A stretch of 64,000 bases of DNA from Myxococcales bacterium UBA1238 (GTDB lineage: Bacteria; Myxococcota_A; Bradymonadia; UBA7976; UBA1532): assembly GCA_002309015.1 (NCBI GenBank), contig DBWM01000043.1, positions 37,238 through 101,237 on the forward strand, read 5' to 3'. A model generated the notes under the pieces. It saw only the letters and a list, made by a program, of their open reading frames with translations. It made no database searches and had not been told where the DNA came from. Position 1 is the stretch's first letter. Each line of letters begins with the position of its first letter. A program made the position numbers and the translations under genes. Positions 19,017 to 29,129 of the stretch are shown piece after piece.

Positions 19017-22000
19017 ATGAATAAAATCGCTATCTTTCTGGGCCTTTTTTTGATGGTGCCGTGGTTTGCCCTGGCCAAACAAGAAGGTTCGGCCTCGATC
19101 AATGGGACGAATCCGGATCCACAGCACGGCGGACTGTTCGGCCTGGCCAAAAATCAATGGATTAAAGTCGATATTAAAAATGCGGGCGAGTACCTGCGCG
19201 TTTGCAGCAGCGACGATGTGACGGCAAGCGACTTAACGTCAACCCGCAACGGTGCCGAAATTTTGGTGCAAGCGCCCAGCGCGCCGTATTGCAGTGCGGA
19301 TTCCGACTGTGCCGATGGGCAATATTGCCATGATCCCGTTGACGGCGAGCAATGGCGATCTTCGGGCGGGGAGAAAAAAGGGCGATGCATGCGTCGCATT
19401 GGGGTTGCAGCCCCCAGCGATAATAACGGCACGGTTCGTGGGTATTGCGATGCGCAGACTCCGAATATCACCTCGCGTTACAGGGAAGTTTTCACAGATG
19501 AAGCCGGTACCTGGCTGGTCAACTTTGTGGGGACGAGTTGCATGACAACGACGACCACCAACGAAGATGATCAAACCATTACCACTTGCGTAGAGGAGAA
19601 AACAAAATACACCGATTATTTTGATATCAATATCACCACTCAGATGGGTGATCTGTCAGGTGTTTCCGATGGCCGTATTCATATGACCGATTGGCATCTC
19701 GTGTTGCGTGACTATTATCAGCATCAGCTCGCTCCTCAGGAATGGGGTTGCAGCTTTCTTGAGACCAACACGAACAAGAAATATAGTTTTTCGGGCGGTT
19801 TTTTTGTCAAAATTGAGAGCGTAAAAGAGGTTTATAAGATCCAATTCAACAATCTTTATAACGATGAATATCACATCATTGCCAATCGGGCAGGCATTCC
19901 GGGGTTCAGTCATGCAGATGCCTGTTTATATGGCACGGAGAAGGTGAATCTGGACGAGAAATGCAGAGAAACGGGTACACCCATCGAATTGGTGGGGGAG
20001 TATGAGCTCTATTTAAATCAACCTACATTTTTGCAAACGGACGAGACGGATGATTATCCGGATCAATATGTAAAACTGATGCTCGTTCAGGATGATATCC
20101 CCACTGAAAGCCAGGATGGCACAAAAAACCTTTTCCAATTGAGTTATTCAGAGTTATCTCCCTGCGATTTTGATATCACTTCTGATGAATTTAGACACAC
20201 TGGCGAGTTTCAGGGTTATCTCAACGAGGGTGAACCGATTGATGACTATAATGCCTGCATCGAAAACGAGCAGAAGCTGATCCCTTATGGTGATGGTTAC
20301 ATTTCACCCAATGGCGATGGCAGGCAGGACAGCGCATATTTCATCTTCAAGAGCAAATATGATGCGACCGCTGAAGTGATTATTAATACCAATAACAAGT
20401 CTGGTTTTGAATTATTTAATGATCGGGTTTTGCGCACTTCCCTTAAATCGGGATGGAGTTATGTGGAATGGGATGGCAAGGGGGTTGTAGATACAGCACT
20501 CCCCGACAGCAACTACTTGTTCCAGGTGAAGATTTATCCTGCCGAAATCCATGTACCGCTTTCTACTCGTATATGTGGATCTGTTAAGATTTCATTGGTG
20601 CAGGGGCACAGCTATACGCCGCGTATGTTTTGGAATTCTTCAGGTAACTTAGCAGGGTATAGTTTTGGCCTGGAGAGATCGGGGTTTGCTTCTTTTGAGG
20701 CATCGAGGCCCATGATTTATGACATGTGGATCGATGGAACGGATCATATTAAAAGCAATCAAACAGCAGACAATAGCAATGTACAGCATCAATGCTTCGA
20801 TGATCAGCGCTTAAGTTGTATCCAGGAAGTGAAGACCAGTTTTTATAAGGGTATAGAAGCGAGCAACGGAGGGAAAGGAAACTACCTGCTCCCCTCAAGC
20901 TCGATATGGGTCTATTGCAGCGATACTCCTTCGACGAATCCGACTGTCGACTGCCATGATCGAAAGCTGGATACAGATAGAGATGGTATTCCAGATGAGA
21001 TTGAGATGGCTCATGAATGTCTGCAGTGGGATAACGCTGACAGCGACGGTGATGGCATTCGCGATGGGGATGAAGACCGGAATCACGATGGCGTGGTTGA
21101 TGACCAGGAGTCCAATCCATGCAATACAGACAGCGATGGTGACTCGCTCCCCGATAACCTTGAAGACCAGGATGGGGATGGTATTTGTGATCCCGGGGAA
21201 ACCTGTGCGTATTTAAAGGATACAGATGGAGATGGGGTGCGCGATGATGTGGAGCTCAATGAGACGCATACCAGTCCCACCAACGCCGATACGGATGGGG
21301 ATGGGGTGTCTGATGGTGAGGAGCTTTGTATAGGGGTTCTTCAGGAACGCTGCACGAATACCGATCCCTTTGCCGCAGATACCGACTGTGATGGTATCCC
21401 TGATGGCGTAGAAGTTTATGGAACAGAGCTGGAAACCTGCGAACAGGGTCTTTGCCCTCACGGGATTTGTGCTGCTTATATGAGATTAAATCTCGATGAT
21501 GCGATCAACGCCGAATACACGCCCGGTTGCGTCTATGATCCTACCGTGCTCGATTACATCGACGGCAACGGCCGTTACAAAGAGCGCTATTTCTGCATTT
21601 GCGTGCCTAAATACGGTGATGATCCGCATAGTTGCTCTCCTGTACATCAGACAGATCCCAATAATCCTGACAGTGACGGTGATGGGTTAATAGATGGCAA
21701 GGAAGATGTAAACAGTAATGGCCGGGTTGATGAGCGCGAAACCGATCCGACGGCTGTCGATACAGATCGCGATGGGATCCCCGATAATGACGAGATCAAG
21801 GGTACCTTTGGTTATAAGACCGATCCATCAAATCCTGATACCGACGGCGATGGGCTTCCCGATGGTTTTGAGCTGAATATCGGACTGGATGTGATAGGTG
21901 GAACCCATGTCCGGAATGTTTCTGGCCGATGGGTGCGACTCGATGCCCAGGGACATGAACTCGGCAGCGTCGTTACGAACCCCCTAAAAGAGGATTCCGA

Positions 22001-23756
22001 TAACGATGGCTTACAGGATGGGACTGAATGGGGCTATGGTCCGCTAGTCTTCGATGAGCAGGGGCGTTGGATCTTGTCCGTTGTCGATGGCGGAAATATG
22101 CTCCAGGAGAATGGAAGCAGAACCAAAGTAAACATCACTGATCCGACGAACCCTGACAGTGACAGAGATGGCCTGCTCGATGGCAGAGATGCGTTCGGTC
22201 GCGGTGAAGATCTGAATTTAAATGGCATTTGGGAGGGCGATACTGAAACAGATCCCACCAAGTTGGATACGGATGGGGGCGGTGAAAGCGATGGCAGCGA
22301 ATCCAGAGCAGGCCGAAATCCCTTGTATGGCCATGCGGACGATGACATCGCGGATTTGCTCGATACCGATGGCGATGGCATTGCGGACGAGGATGAAGAT
22401 AAAACTTACGCATCGCAGTTCCCTTGCTTGGACAGCGGCAATCCCGATTCAGACGGCGACAGCATTCTCGATGGCGTGGAACTTTTAAGCGGCACCAATC
22501 CTTGCAAAGCCGATACCGATGGCGATGGATTGATGGATGGCGAAGAAGATGAAAATCATAATGGTATTCAGGACTTAGACGAAACCGATCCTCGCAGGGC
22601 CGATACGGACGAAGATGGAGCGCCGGATGGCGTTGAGTTGGAATGGCATACGGATCCGCTGCTTGCAGATACAGATGGCGATGGCATTCCGGATGGTCTG
22701 GAGCTCCATTTCTCGGCGGTTTGTAAAACGATTTCTTTTGAGATCGGTGCACCTACCTGTTCTCATCCGGGTGTGAAAGGATCTCAGACAGTCGGAATCG
22801 ATTCCGATGGCGATGGCATTTTGGATGGCGCTGAAGATCGCAATCATAATGGCATTTGGGATGAAGGAGAATTGCATCCCATGCTGGCCGACACCGATGG
22901 CGATGGATTGTCTGACGCTCAGGAAGACAAAAACATGAATGGCCGGTTTGACATCGATAATGACGAAACCGATGGTACCAAGAGAGATACGGATGGTGGC
23001 GGTGAAGATGACAAGTCGGAACTTGAGATTAAAAACATGTGTATTTACAACGACTTCAGGCCAACTTCCCGCAATCCTATCGATCCGGCAGACGATGATT
23101 CCGATCACGATTGCGTTCAGAATCGAATTGAACTCAATCATCAATGCATGAAGTTCGATGTGGCCGATTCCGACGGCGACGGCCTGATGGATGGCGAGGA
23201 AGATAAAAATGGTAATGGCAAGGTGGATGTGGGAGAGACCGATCCCTGCTCGCCGGATACCGACGGTGATGGCTTAAGAGACGGCGAAGAAGATAAAAAT
23301 CACAACGGTAAGGTGGATGAGGATGAGACCGATCCCCTGTCTTCTGATACCGATGATGATGGTATCAACGATTACATTGAAACCATGCATGCTTGTTTGG
23401 ATCAGACCAATCGCGATACAGACGGTGATGGCTTGCTGGATGGTGTTGAAGACAAGAATCATAATGGCAGAGTCGATGAAGGTGAGACGGATCCCTGCAA
23501 GCTGGATTCGGATGACGATGGCATCGATGACGGCAAAGAGATCGCGATGGGCACCGATCCCACGAATCCCGATTCCGATGGCGATGGCCTGAATGATGGC
23601 GAAGATCCCGAGCCCCTGGTGCCCTTGCCCGAGATTCCGCCTGCAGCGGTCCATGGTACGAATACATGCGCGATGTCTCATCAGCCTGCTTCGGCGCTGT
23701 GGGTTCTGGGCCTGCTCGGTCTCTGCGCGCTGCGTCGCAGGCGTCAATCCCGTTAA
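19017..23756 (+). CDS. Secreted giant TSP3-repeat surface protein with MYXO-CTERM-like tail
   Basis: A protein of about 1,579 residues. The signal peptide (1-20, ending FALA) is followed by a Cys-containing N-terminal region (to about 420) that I do not recognise. Then comes a FlgD/CHU-like segment opening with SPNGDGRQD (about 428), and from about 640 to 1535 some 37 calcium-binding Asp-rich motifs (DTDGDGIPDG type). Many alternate with a variant ending NHNGKVDE-GETDP, so the repeat unit is a pair of about 34 residues. The C-terminus has a Cys, the hydrophobic run ALWVLGLLGLCAL, then RRRR, the pattern of the MYXO-CTERM sorting signal. It probably forms a long Ca-stabilised cell-surface stalk (inference). 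The ATG at 19017 has GGGAG about 10 nt upstream. Confidence 0.85.
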   Translation: MNKIAIFLGLFLMVPWFALAKQEGSASINGTNPDPQHGGLFGLAKNQWIKVDIKNAGEYLRVCSSDDVTASDLTSTRNGAEILVQAPSAPYCSADSDCADGQYCHDPVDGEQWRSSGGEKKGRCMRRIGVAAPSDNNGTVRGYCDAQTPNITSRYREVFTDEAGTWLVNFVGTSCMTTTTTNEDDQTITTCVEEKTKYTDYFDINITTQMGDLSGVSDGRIHMTDWHLVLRDYYQHQLAPQEWGCSFLETNTNKKYSFSGGFFVKIESVKEVYKIQFNNLYNDEYHIIANRAGIPGFSHADACLYGTEKVNLDEKCRETGTPIELVGEYELYLNQPTFLQTDETDDYPDQYVKLMLVQDDIPTESQDGTKNLFQLSYSELSPCDFDITSDEFRHTGEFQGYLNEGEPIDDYNACIENEQKLIPYGDGYISPNGDGRQDSAYFIFKSKYDATAEVIINTNNKSGFELFNDRVLRTSLKSGWSYVEWDGKGVVDTALPDSNYLFQVKIYPAEIHVPLSTRICGSVKISLVQGHSYTPRMFWNSSGNLAGYSFGLERSGFASFEASRPMIYDMWIDGTDHIKSNQTADNSNVQHQCFDDQRLSCIQEVKTSFYKGIEASNGGKGNYLLPSSSIWVYCSDTPSTNPTVDCHDRKLDTDRDGIPDEIEMAHECLQWDNADSDGDGIRDGDEDRNHDGVVDDQESNPCNTDSDGDSLPDNLEDQDGDGICDPGETCAYLKDTDGDGVRDDVELNETHTSPTNADTDGDGVSDGEELCIGVLQERCTNTDPFAADTDCDGIPDGVEVYGTELETCEQGLCPHGICAAYMRLNLDDAINAEYTPGCVYDPTVLDYIDGNGRYKERYFCICVPKYGDDPHSCSPVHQTDPNNPDSDGDGLIDGKEDVNSNGRVDERETDPTAVDTDRDGIPDNDEIKGTFGYKTDPSNPDTDGDGLPDGFELNIGLDVIGGTHVRNVSGRWVRLDAQGHELGSVVTNPLKEDSDNDGLQDGTEWGYGPLVFDEQGRWILSVVDGGNMLQENGSRTKVNITDPTNPDSDRDGLLDGRDAFGRGEDLNLNGIWEGDTETDPTKLDTDGGGESDGSESRAGRNPLYGHADDDIADLLDTDGDGIADEDEDKTYASQFPCLDSGNPDSDGDSILDGVELLSGTNPCKADTDGDGLMDGEEDENHNGIQDLDETDPRRADTDEDGAPDGVELEWHTDPLLADTDGDGIPDGLELHFSAVCKTISFEIGAPTCSHPGVKGSQTVGIDSDGDGILDGAEDRNHNGIWDEGELHPMLADTDGDGLSDAQEDKNMNGRFDIDNDETDGTKRDTDGGGEDDKSELEIKNMCIYNDFRPTSRNPIDPADDDSDHDCVQNRIELNHQCMKFDVADSDGDGLMDGEEDKNGNGKVDVGETDPCSPDTDGDGLRDGEEDKNHNGKVDEDETDPLSSDTDDDGINDYIETMHACLDQTNRDTDGDGLLDGVEDKNHNGRVDEGETDPCKLDSDDDGIDDGKEIAMGTDPTNPDSDGDGLNDGEDPEPLVPLPEIPPAAVHGTNTCAMSHQPASALWVLGLLGLCALRRRRQSR
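20952..23615 (+). repeat. Coding repeat array (TSP3 calcium-binding units)
   Basis: About 2.7 kb of degenerate in-frame repeats centred on GATACCGATGGCGATGGC-like codons, about 37 units by eye. The 3' third (from about 22500) is the most regular, with alternating D(S/T)DGDG-L-DGEED and KN-NGKVD units. Such DNA is prone to unit gain and loss and to assembly collapse. Confidence 0.8.
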
Positions 23757-23832
23757 TCCGGCCTCTTTCCTTTCCTGATTTCAATCACATAGACCAAAAG
23801 ATCTCCCTTTGAACACAGAGAGGATGTCTCCG

Positions 23833-25854
23833 ATGACAGAAGAGCATTCAAATGCATTGGTGTGGCAGGCGCGTCCTACGGAGGATGTGTTGCAGGAACT
23901 GTTGCCTGCGGAGATGGCTGCCGAGGAAGCGAGCGCTTTGGCGGACGAGTTGCCCGAAATCCGCCGTCGTTTTGAAGGGGGCCCCGAGCTCGTGCGGCGC
24001 AATCTCTCGGAGATGACCACGTTCCTTCGCGCGTCGGAGGCGGATGTGGGGCGCATGATGGGTCGCGGCTTCTTCCGCAACATGTGGTCCCGGCTGACGG
24101 GGCGGCAGGCGCGCGATGAGATGGAGGTGCGCCAGAATCTGACGCGGGTGCAGGCGCGGGCGCTTTGTGTGACCGAGCGTCTGCTCGAGCGCCAGGAGTA
24201 TCTGGAGCAGGCTACGCGATTTGTGGGTGCGCGCATCGAACTGCTTTCGATGGAGAACCTGAAGCTGAAGGCGGCCCTCGTGCGTTTGGGGCAGCGCATC
24301 TTTGATCGCGTTGAAAGCCTTGAGGATCGCGTCAGCCGTCTGGAGCAGCGGAGCGACAGCCTGGAGCGGCGGGTCTCGCTTTCGGAGTTCTTCCAGAGCG
24401 GATTTTCGGTGAGCGCGCAGCTGCCCTATGAGCGCATCAGCGATCCCCTCGAGCGCGTCCTTCGGCTCACGATGGATTTCTCGAAGGCGGCGGGCGGCGA
24501 ATGGCGGCCCATCGATTTTTATCGCCTCGAGAAGATGGCGCTGAGCGAGGCCCGGGTGACCGACGAATTGCAGTTTTCGATCTCGGAACTGGTCGATCGC
24601 GCGGCGAATCTGCGCGACAAAAAGCTGCTCGAATGGCTGTCTGCGGGCTCGCTGCAGGAGCGCCTGATGGCTCCGCCCGACGAATCTTCAGACGATGCGC
24701 GCAGTTTTTATCCCCTCCATTTCCTGTTTCAGCGCCCCCATTGGTTTGTGAAGCAGGGGCTGCCCCGGGCGGGGCTTCAGATGATCGCGGTCGAGATCGG
24801 GCAATACGGCCTCGATCCCGACGAGCGCCTGGGGCTTTGGCAGATCGCGCAGCTGCTTCTGGAGGAGCGGCTGGCCTGGTCGATGGAGTCGGGTGAGCTG
24901 CTCGCGGCGCAGGCCAAAAAGGAGGCGTTGCCTTCACCTCAGTCCCTCGATCTCGGCGTCTATACGTTGCGATCGCTGCCGGTGGGCGATGTGGCGGTGC
25001 AGGATCTCTATCTCGTGGCCGATGAGCTCCTGGTTTTAGGCTGGATGCGCAGGGGCGCGGAGCTTTGTCTCATGCATTTCACGCCCGATGGCTTTAAGCG
25101 CATCTCAAGGCAGCCCAATTGGAATCGCGCCGCGAAGCTCGTTGTAGGCGGCAACAGCTTATGGACCCTGAGCGCCGATCGCCGCGGGGCAGACGGCTGG
25201 ATTTTCGATCGGCAGAACCCCGTGGATCCCTGGAGCTGGCGGAGCATTACGCTGCCTTCGGTGGGGGGCATCGATGGATTGGCGGCAAAAGGCGCTGCGG
25301 TCGTGGGCTGGCGCATGAATCGCGTCTATTTGCGCGACGCCAAAGGCAATTTCTTCGATCACCCCGTCCCCCGGCGCGTGGTCGACTGCGCGATTTACGG
25401 CGGCGGCCTCTATATTCTCGACGAATCGGAGCTCTACGACTGGCGCCCTTCGAGCGATCTCTTCGCCCCCATCGCGCGCCTGACCGACGGCTTCATGGGT
25501 CAGCGCGTAGAGACGAGCGAATCCGGAAAGACGGCCCTCATACAGGCCCGCGATCGCCAGGGCTGCGAGGCCTTGATCGCGGTGAAGCCCAATCCGATGG
25601 GCGAAGCGGAGCAAAACCGCCAGTTTTTCCAGGATAAACTCGAGACTTTTGCGATGGCCGACGACGATCACGCGGTGGTCCAGACGGCGGACGGTCATCT
25701 TTGGCGCTTCAGCCAGGTTCCAAGCGAAGAGCGCATCTCAGCCCTCGCGCCCGCAGGGCATGAACGCCTCGAACTCTTAGCCTGCGACGGTGCAGGCCAT
25801 TTTGCCGGCCTCGATCGCGCCGAAGGCATCATTCACGTCTTCCTTTGCCGCTGA
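23833..25854 (+). CDS. Hypothetical coiled-coil protein with beta-rich C-terminal half
   Basis: A 673-residue protein of no family I recognise, without signal peptide or membrane segment. The N-terminal third is helical and acidic. A clear heptad coiled coil (RVESLEDRVSRLEQR and SLERRVSL) lies around residues 160-195. From about 395 the protein turns beta-rich, with short repeats such as DLYLVADELLVLGW, NSLWTLSADR, GGLYILDESELYDW and VQTADGHLWRF, reminiscent of propeller blades. I chose the ATG at 23833, 9 nt after GAGAGG, over the ATG at 23824 and a TTG at 23809. It follows the TSP3 gene by 76 nt and may be co-transcribed. Confidence 0.7.
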   Translation: MTEEHSNALVWQARPTEDVLQELLPAEMAAEEASALADELPEIRRRFEGGPELVRRNLSEMTTFLRASEADVGRMMGRGFFRNMWSRLTGRQARDEMEVRQNLTRVQARALCVTERLLERQEYLEQATRFVGARIELLSMENLKLKAALVRLGQRIFDRVESLEDRVSRLEQRSDSLERRVSLSEFFQSGFSVSAQLPYERISDPLERVLRLTMDFSKAAGGEWRPIDFYRLEKMALSEARVTDELQFSISELVDRAANLRDKKLLEWLSAGSLQERLMAPPDESSDDARSFYPLHFLFQRPHWFVKQGLPRAGLQMIAVEIGQYGLDPDERLGLWQIAQLLLEERLAWSMESGELLAAQAKKEALPSPQSLDLGVYTLRSLPVGDVAVQDLYLVADELLVLGWMRRGAELCLMHFTPDGFKRISRQPNWNRAAKLVVGGNSLWTLSADRRGADGWIFDRQNPVDPWSWRSITLPSVGGIDGLAAKGAAVVGWRMNRVYLRDAKGNFFDHPVPRRVVDCAIYGGGLYILDESELYDWRPSSDLFAPIARLTDGFMGQRVETSESGKTALIQARDRQGCEALIAVKPNPMGEAEQNRQFFQDKLETFAMADDDHAVVQTADGHLWRFSQVPSEERISALAPAGHERLELLACDGAGHFAGLDRAEGIIHVFLCR

Positions 25855-26302
25855 ATTCCAGGCGCTCCCTCCAAAACTCAGCTTCAAATCCTCAAAATCC
25901 CGCAACCTTTCACCCGATCTGAAGTGATCAGGCGTGCCGATCCATATTTGCGCGCATGACTCTGATGTAAAGTTATCAAATACGGTATGCAGATGCATCG
26001 ATCGATCATTGATGTTACAGAATACGAAATACCGAAACTTTACATTACGGTATTGGGTTAAAATATGGAACGCCTGAATCTTTCAGATATGTATTGAAGC
26101 AAAATACGACAATCTATGCGCTGATCCCTAATGTTGATCAAAATGCATACCGTATAACGGCCGTTTTCAGCTGTGCAGAAGACAAATCTACCCTATGCGC
26201 GCATTCGATCACGCATGTAAAAACTTCCCTTGCGCTGAAGTCAGATCGGATCAGCGATGCAGAGGTGAAGAATAGGGGATGGGCGCTTGTTTGAGGCGGG
26301 GT
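25855..26302. other. A+T-rich palindromic spacer, possible MITE-like element
   Basis: A 448-nt spacer between convergent genes. The perfect 12-bp inverted repeat ATACGGTATGCA (25980-25991) / TGCATACCGTAT (26144-26155) bounds a 176-bp block. Inside it is a second hairpin, AATACCG (26028-26034) / CGGTATT (26048-26054). The block looks poorer in G+C than the genes around it. No target-site duplication is obvious. I see no supported gene: a 66-codon frame at 26094 has a TTG start and no ribosome-binding site. Confidence 0.45.
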
Positions 26303-28945
26303 TTACGCGTTGAGCGACTTGGAGGCGACTTCAAACACGTTGGGCGAGAGGGAAGATGCGGAGAGGAGGCGTTCGAGCGCGGCCTTCATGAGGGCGCGGC
26401 GCCTGGGCTCGTAGCGCTGCCAGCGGTTTAAGGGCGAGAAGATCTGTGCGGCCATCTGGGGATTGATCGCATCGAGCCGCAATACGTGATCGACCAGGAA
26501 CGCGTAGCCTTCGCCCGAAAGATCGTGGAAATTCGCGGGGTTATTGCGGCAGAAGTTGGCAATGAGCGCCCTGTTCTTGTTGGGATTCTCGCCGTCAAAC
26601 AGCGGATGTTTGCAGAGGGCCTGAACGCGCGCCAGGCAATCTCTGCGGGGCATCTGCGCCTGAATCGAAAGCCATTTGTCGACCACCAGGGGTTCGTGCT
26701 TCCATTGTTCGATGAAGGCGTCGAGGGCCTGATCGCATTCTGCGGACTCGGTTTGCGCCAATGCGGCGAGGGCCCCCAGCTGATCGGTCATGTTGTCTGC
26801 GGCCTTGAAGCGGGCGAGCGTATAGGCGAGGGCATCGGGGGTTGCGGTGCAGCAGATGTAGCTCAGGCAAACGTTGGCCAGGGATCGCTTGGCCATCTCG
26901 TGATCTTCGATAGAGAACTGCGCGCTTAAATTGCTCTCGTACAACTTCTTGAATTTGTTGTAGAATTTCTGCGCGAGGGCGCGCTTCAAATAGATGCGGG
27001 CGGTTCTGATGGCATCCGGATCCACATCTGTCAACTGATCGGCGATGTAACTCTCGCTCGGCAGCGTGAGCACCAGGGCCTTTAGACCCTCATCGAGGGT
27101 CGGATCACCCAAAACCAGCTCAAATGCCTCTGCAAAAAGCGGATCCAGCGTCAGCTCCGCCCCGGATTCTGCGGCCTTCGTGAGGCGCTTTAAGATGTTC
27201 AGCGCGAGCGTCTGCCCTGCATCCCATCTGTTAAAGGGATCGCTGTCATGGCCCATCAAATAGACGAGCTCTTCGTCGCTGTAGGCGTACTGCACCTTCA
27301 CCGGCGCCGAAAAGCCTCGTAAAAGCGAGGGGATAGGCGTGCCTTCCACATCTTCGAACACAAAGGTTTCTACGGGTTTCGTCAGCTCCAGAATGCGCGA
27401 TGTGCCCTGGGCTGAGGCTTCTCCCTGCAGGCGCAGCGGGATCTCGAGGCGACCTTCCACATCGTGGATCGCGAGCGCAAATGGGATGTGATAAGGCTTC
27501 TTTTCGGCGCATTCCGGCGTGGGCGCACAGCTTTGCTCGAAGGTGAGGGTGGCGCGCTTCTGGCCGGGATCGTAGTCCATCTTCACGTCGACCACGGGGG
27601 TTCCCGCCTGGCAATACCAGTTCATAAACTGCGTAAAGTCGCGTCCGCTCACGCGCGCCATGCAGCCTACAAAATCCTCGATGGTGACCGCCTGCCCGTC
27701 GAAGGTCTTAAAGTAAAGATCGGTGCCTTTGCGGAAGGTTTCCCTGCCGAGCAGCGTGGAGATCATGCGCACCACCTCGGCACCCTTGTTGTAGACGGTC
27801 TGCGTGTAGAAGTTGTTGATTTCTATATAGGAACTGGGCCGTACGGGGTGAGCGAGCGGGCCTGCATCCTCGGCAAACTGCCGGTTTCTCAGGAGCGCGA
27901 TGTCCTGAATGCGCTTCACAATGCCGCCACCCATCGCTTCGCTGAAGCTCTGATCGCGAAACACCGTAAAGCCTTCCTTCAGGCTCAGCTGGAACCAGTC
28001 GCGGCATGTGACCCTGTCGCCCGACCAGTTGTGAAAATACTCATGCCCGATCACATTCTCGATGTGCGAGAAGTCAAAATCCGTTGCCGTAGCCTGACTT
28101 GCGAGCACCAATGAGGAGTTGAAGATGTTGAGCCCCTTGTTCTCCATGGCGCCCTGATTGAAGTCCGACACCGCTACGATCATGAAGAGATCGAGATCGT
28201 ATTCGCGGCCGTAAGCTTCCTCGTCCCAGCGCATCGCGCGCTTCAGCGACCGCATCGCGTGGTCGCATTTGGGCAAATCCGGCTCGCGAACATAGATGCG
28301 CAGGGTCACATCGCGCCCCGAGCATGTGGTGAAGTGATCCTCAAGGCATTTGAGCTGCCCCGCCACCAACGCAAAAAGATAGCTCGGCTTCGGGAACGGA
28401 TCCTGCCAGCAAGCCAGATGACGACCGTTCGGTAAGTCTTCGGATTTAATCAGGTTTCCGTTCGAAAGCAGCACCGGGTAGAGGGCTTTGTCGGCCTCAA
28501 TCTGCGTCTCATAGCGCGCCATCACATCGGGGCGATCGGGGTAGTAAGTGATGCGCCTGAAGCCGTGCGGCTCGCATTGCGTGCAGAAGCTGTTGTTCGA
28601 CTTGTAGAGTCCCTCGAGGGTCTTGTTGTTTTGCGGATAGATTCGGGTGATGACTTCGAGCTGAAACTGCTCGGGCAACCGGTCCAGAATGAGCGCGTCT
28701 TCCACGCGATAGAGCGATTCAGGGTAAGGCTGGCCGTCGAGCTTGAGCGAGAGCAATTCGAGTTCATCGCCTTCCAGACGCAGCGGCGTGTTGGGATCGA
28801 GGCCTTCCCGGCGGTGCATGTCGAGGGTGGATGTGACGATTGTAAAATCTTCGTTGAGATTGATGTAAAGCTTGACTTGCCGAACAAGGTACGCGGGGGG
28901 CTGATAGTCGGCCAGCCGAATGGTTTGAGGAAGGCTTTGATTCAT
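26303..28945 (-). CDS. pepN: Aminopeptidase N (M1 family)
   Basis: An 880-residue zinc aminopeptidase of the cytosolic PepN branch (E. coli PepN is 870). The substrate loop GAMENKGLNIFN is followed by the zinc site HEYFHNWSGDRVTCRDWFQLSLKEG, which supplies both His, the catalytic Glu and the distal Glu. The C-terminal helical domain is complete. The ATG at 28945 is preceded by GGTGA and begins the usual N-terminus; a GTG 15 nt upstream is possible but less likely. It functions in peptide turnover. The genes on either side are unrelated. Confidence 0.95.
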   Translation of the reverse strand: MNQSLPQTIRLADYQPPAYLVRQVKLYINLNEDFTIVTSTLDMHRREGLDPNTPLRLEGDELELLSLKLDGQPYPESLYRVEDALILDRLPEQFQLEVITRIYPQNNKTLEGLYKSNNSFCTQCEPHGFRRITYYPDRPDVMARYETQIEADKALYPVLLSNGNLIKSEDLPNGRHLACWQDPFPKPSYLFALVAGQLKCLEDHFTTCSGRDVTLRIYVREPDLPKCDHAMRSLKRAMRWDEEAYGREYDLDLFMIVAVSDFNQGAMENKGLNIFNSSLVLASQATATDFDFSHIENVIGHEYFHNWSGDRVTCRDWFQLSLKEGFTVFRDQSFSEAMGGGIVKRIQDIALLRNRQFAEDAGPLAHPVRPSSYIEINNFYTQTVYNKGAEVVRMISTLLGRETFRKGTDLYFKTFDGQAVTIEDFVGCMARVSGRDFTQFMNWYCQAGTPVVDVKMDYDPGQKRATLTFEQSCAPTPECAEKKPYHIPFALAIHDVEGRLEIPLRLQGEASAQGTSRILELTKPVETFVFEDVEGTPIPSLLRGFSAPVKVQYAYSDEELVYLMGHDSDPFNRWDAGQTLALNILKRLTKAAESGAELTLDPLFAEAFELVLGDPTLDEGLKALVLTLPSESYIADQLTDVDPDAIRTARIYLKRALAQKFYNKFKKLYESNLSAQFSIEDHEMAKRSLANVCLSYICCTATPDALAYTLARFKAADNMTDQLGALAALAQTESAECDQALDAFIEQWKHEPLVVDKWLSIQAQMPRRDCLARVQALCKHPLFDGENPNKNRALIANFCRNNPANFHDLSGEGYAFLVDHVLRLDAINPQMAAQIFSPLNRWQRYEPRRRALMKAALERLLSASSLSPNVFEVASKSLNA

Positions 28946-29129
28946 CGTTTCACCAGTCACCTGAACAGGTTGGGGCTCATTTTGAGTTGCGAGCCTTGGG
29001 GTTCGCAGCCGAGAAAAAAGGGGTATAAATGCATGAAACGACTTCGATTCTCTAGTCTAACTTGCAATTTTTTAGAGCGCTGTATGTGAGAACGGGCGTC
29101 GAAATCGCGGCTCAATTAAAGGTAACAGC

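Noticed and set aside
20952..23615. Repeat array considered as CRISPR
   Set aside because: Repeats are in-frame, degenerate, without unique spacers of constant length, and encode TSP3 motifs.
26094..26294. 66-codon frame in the palindromic spacer
   Set aside because: TTG start, no ribosome-binding site, spans the inverted repeat end; composition looks non-coding.
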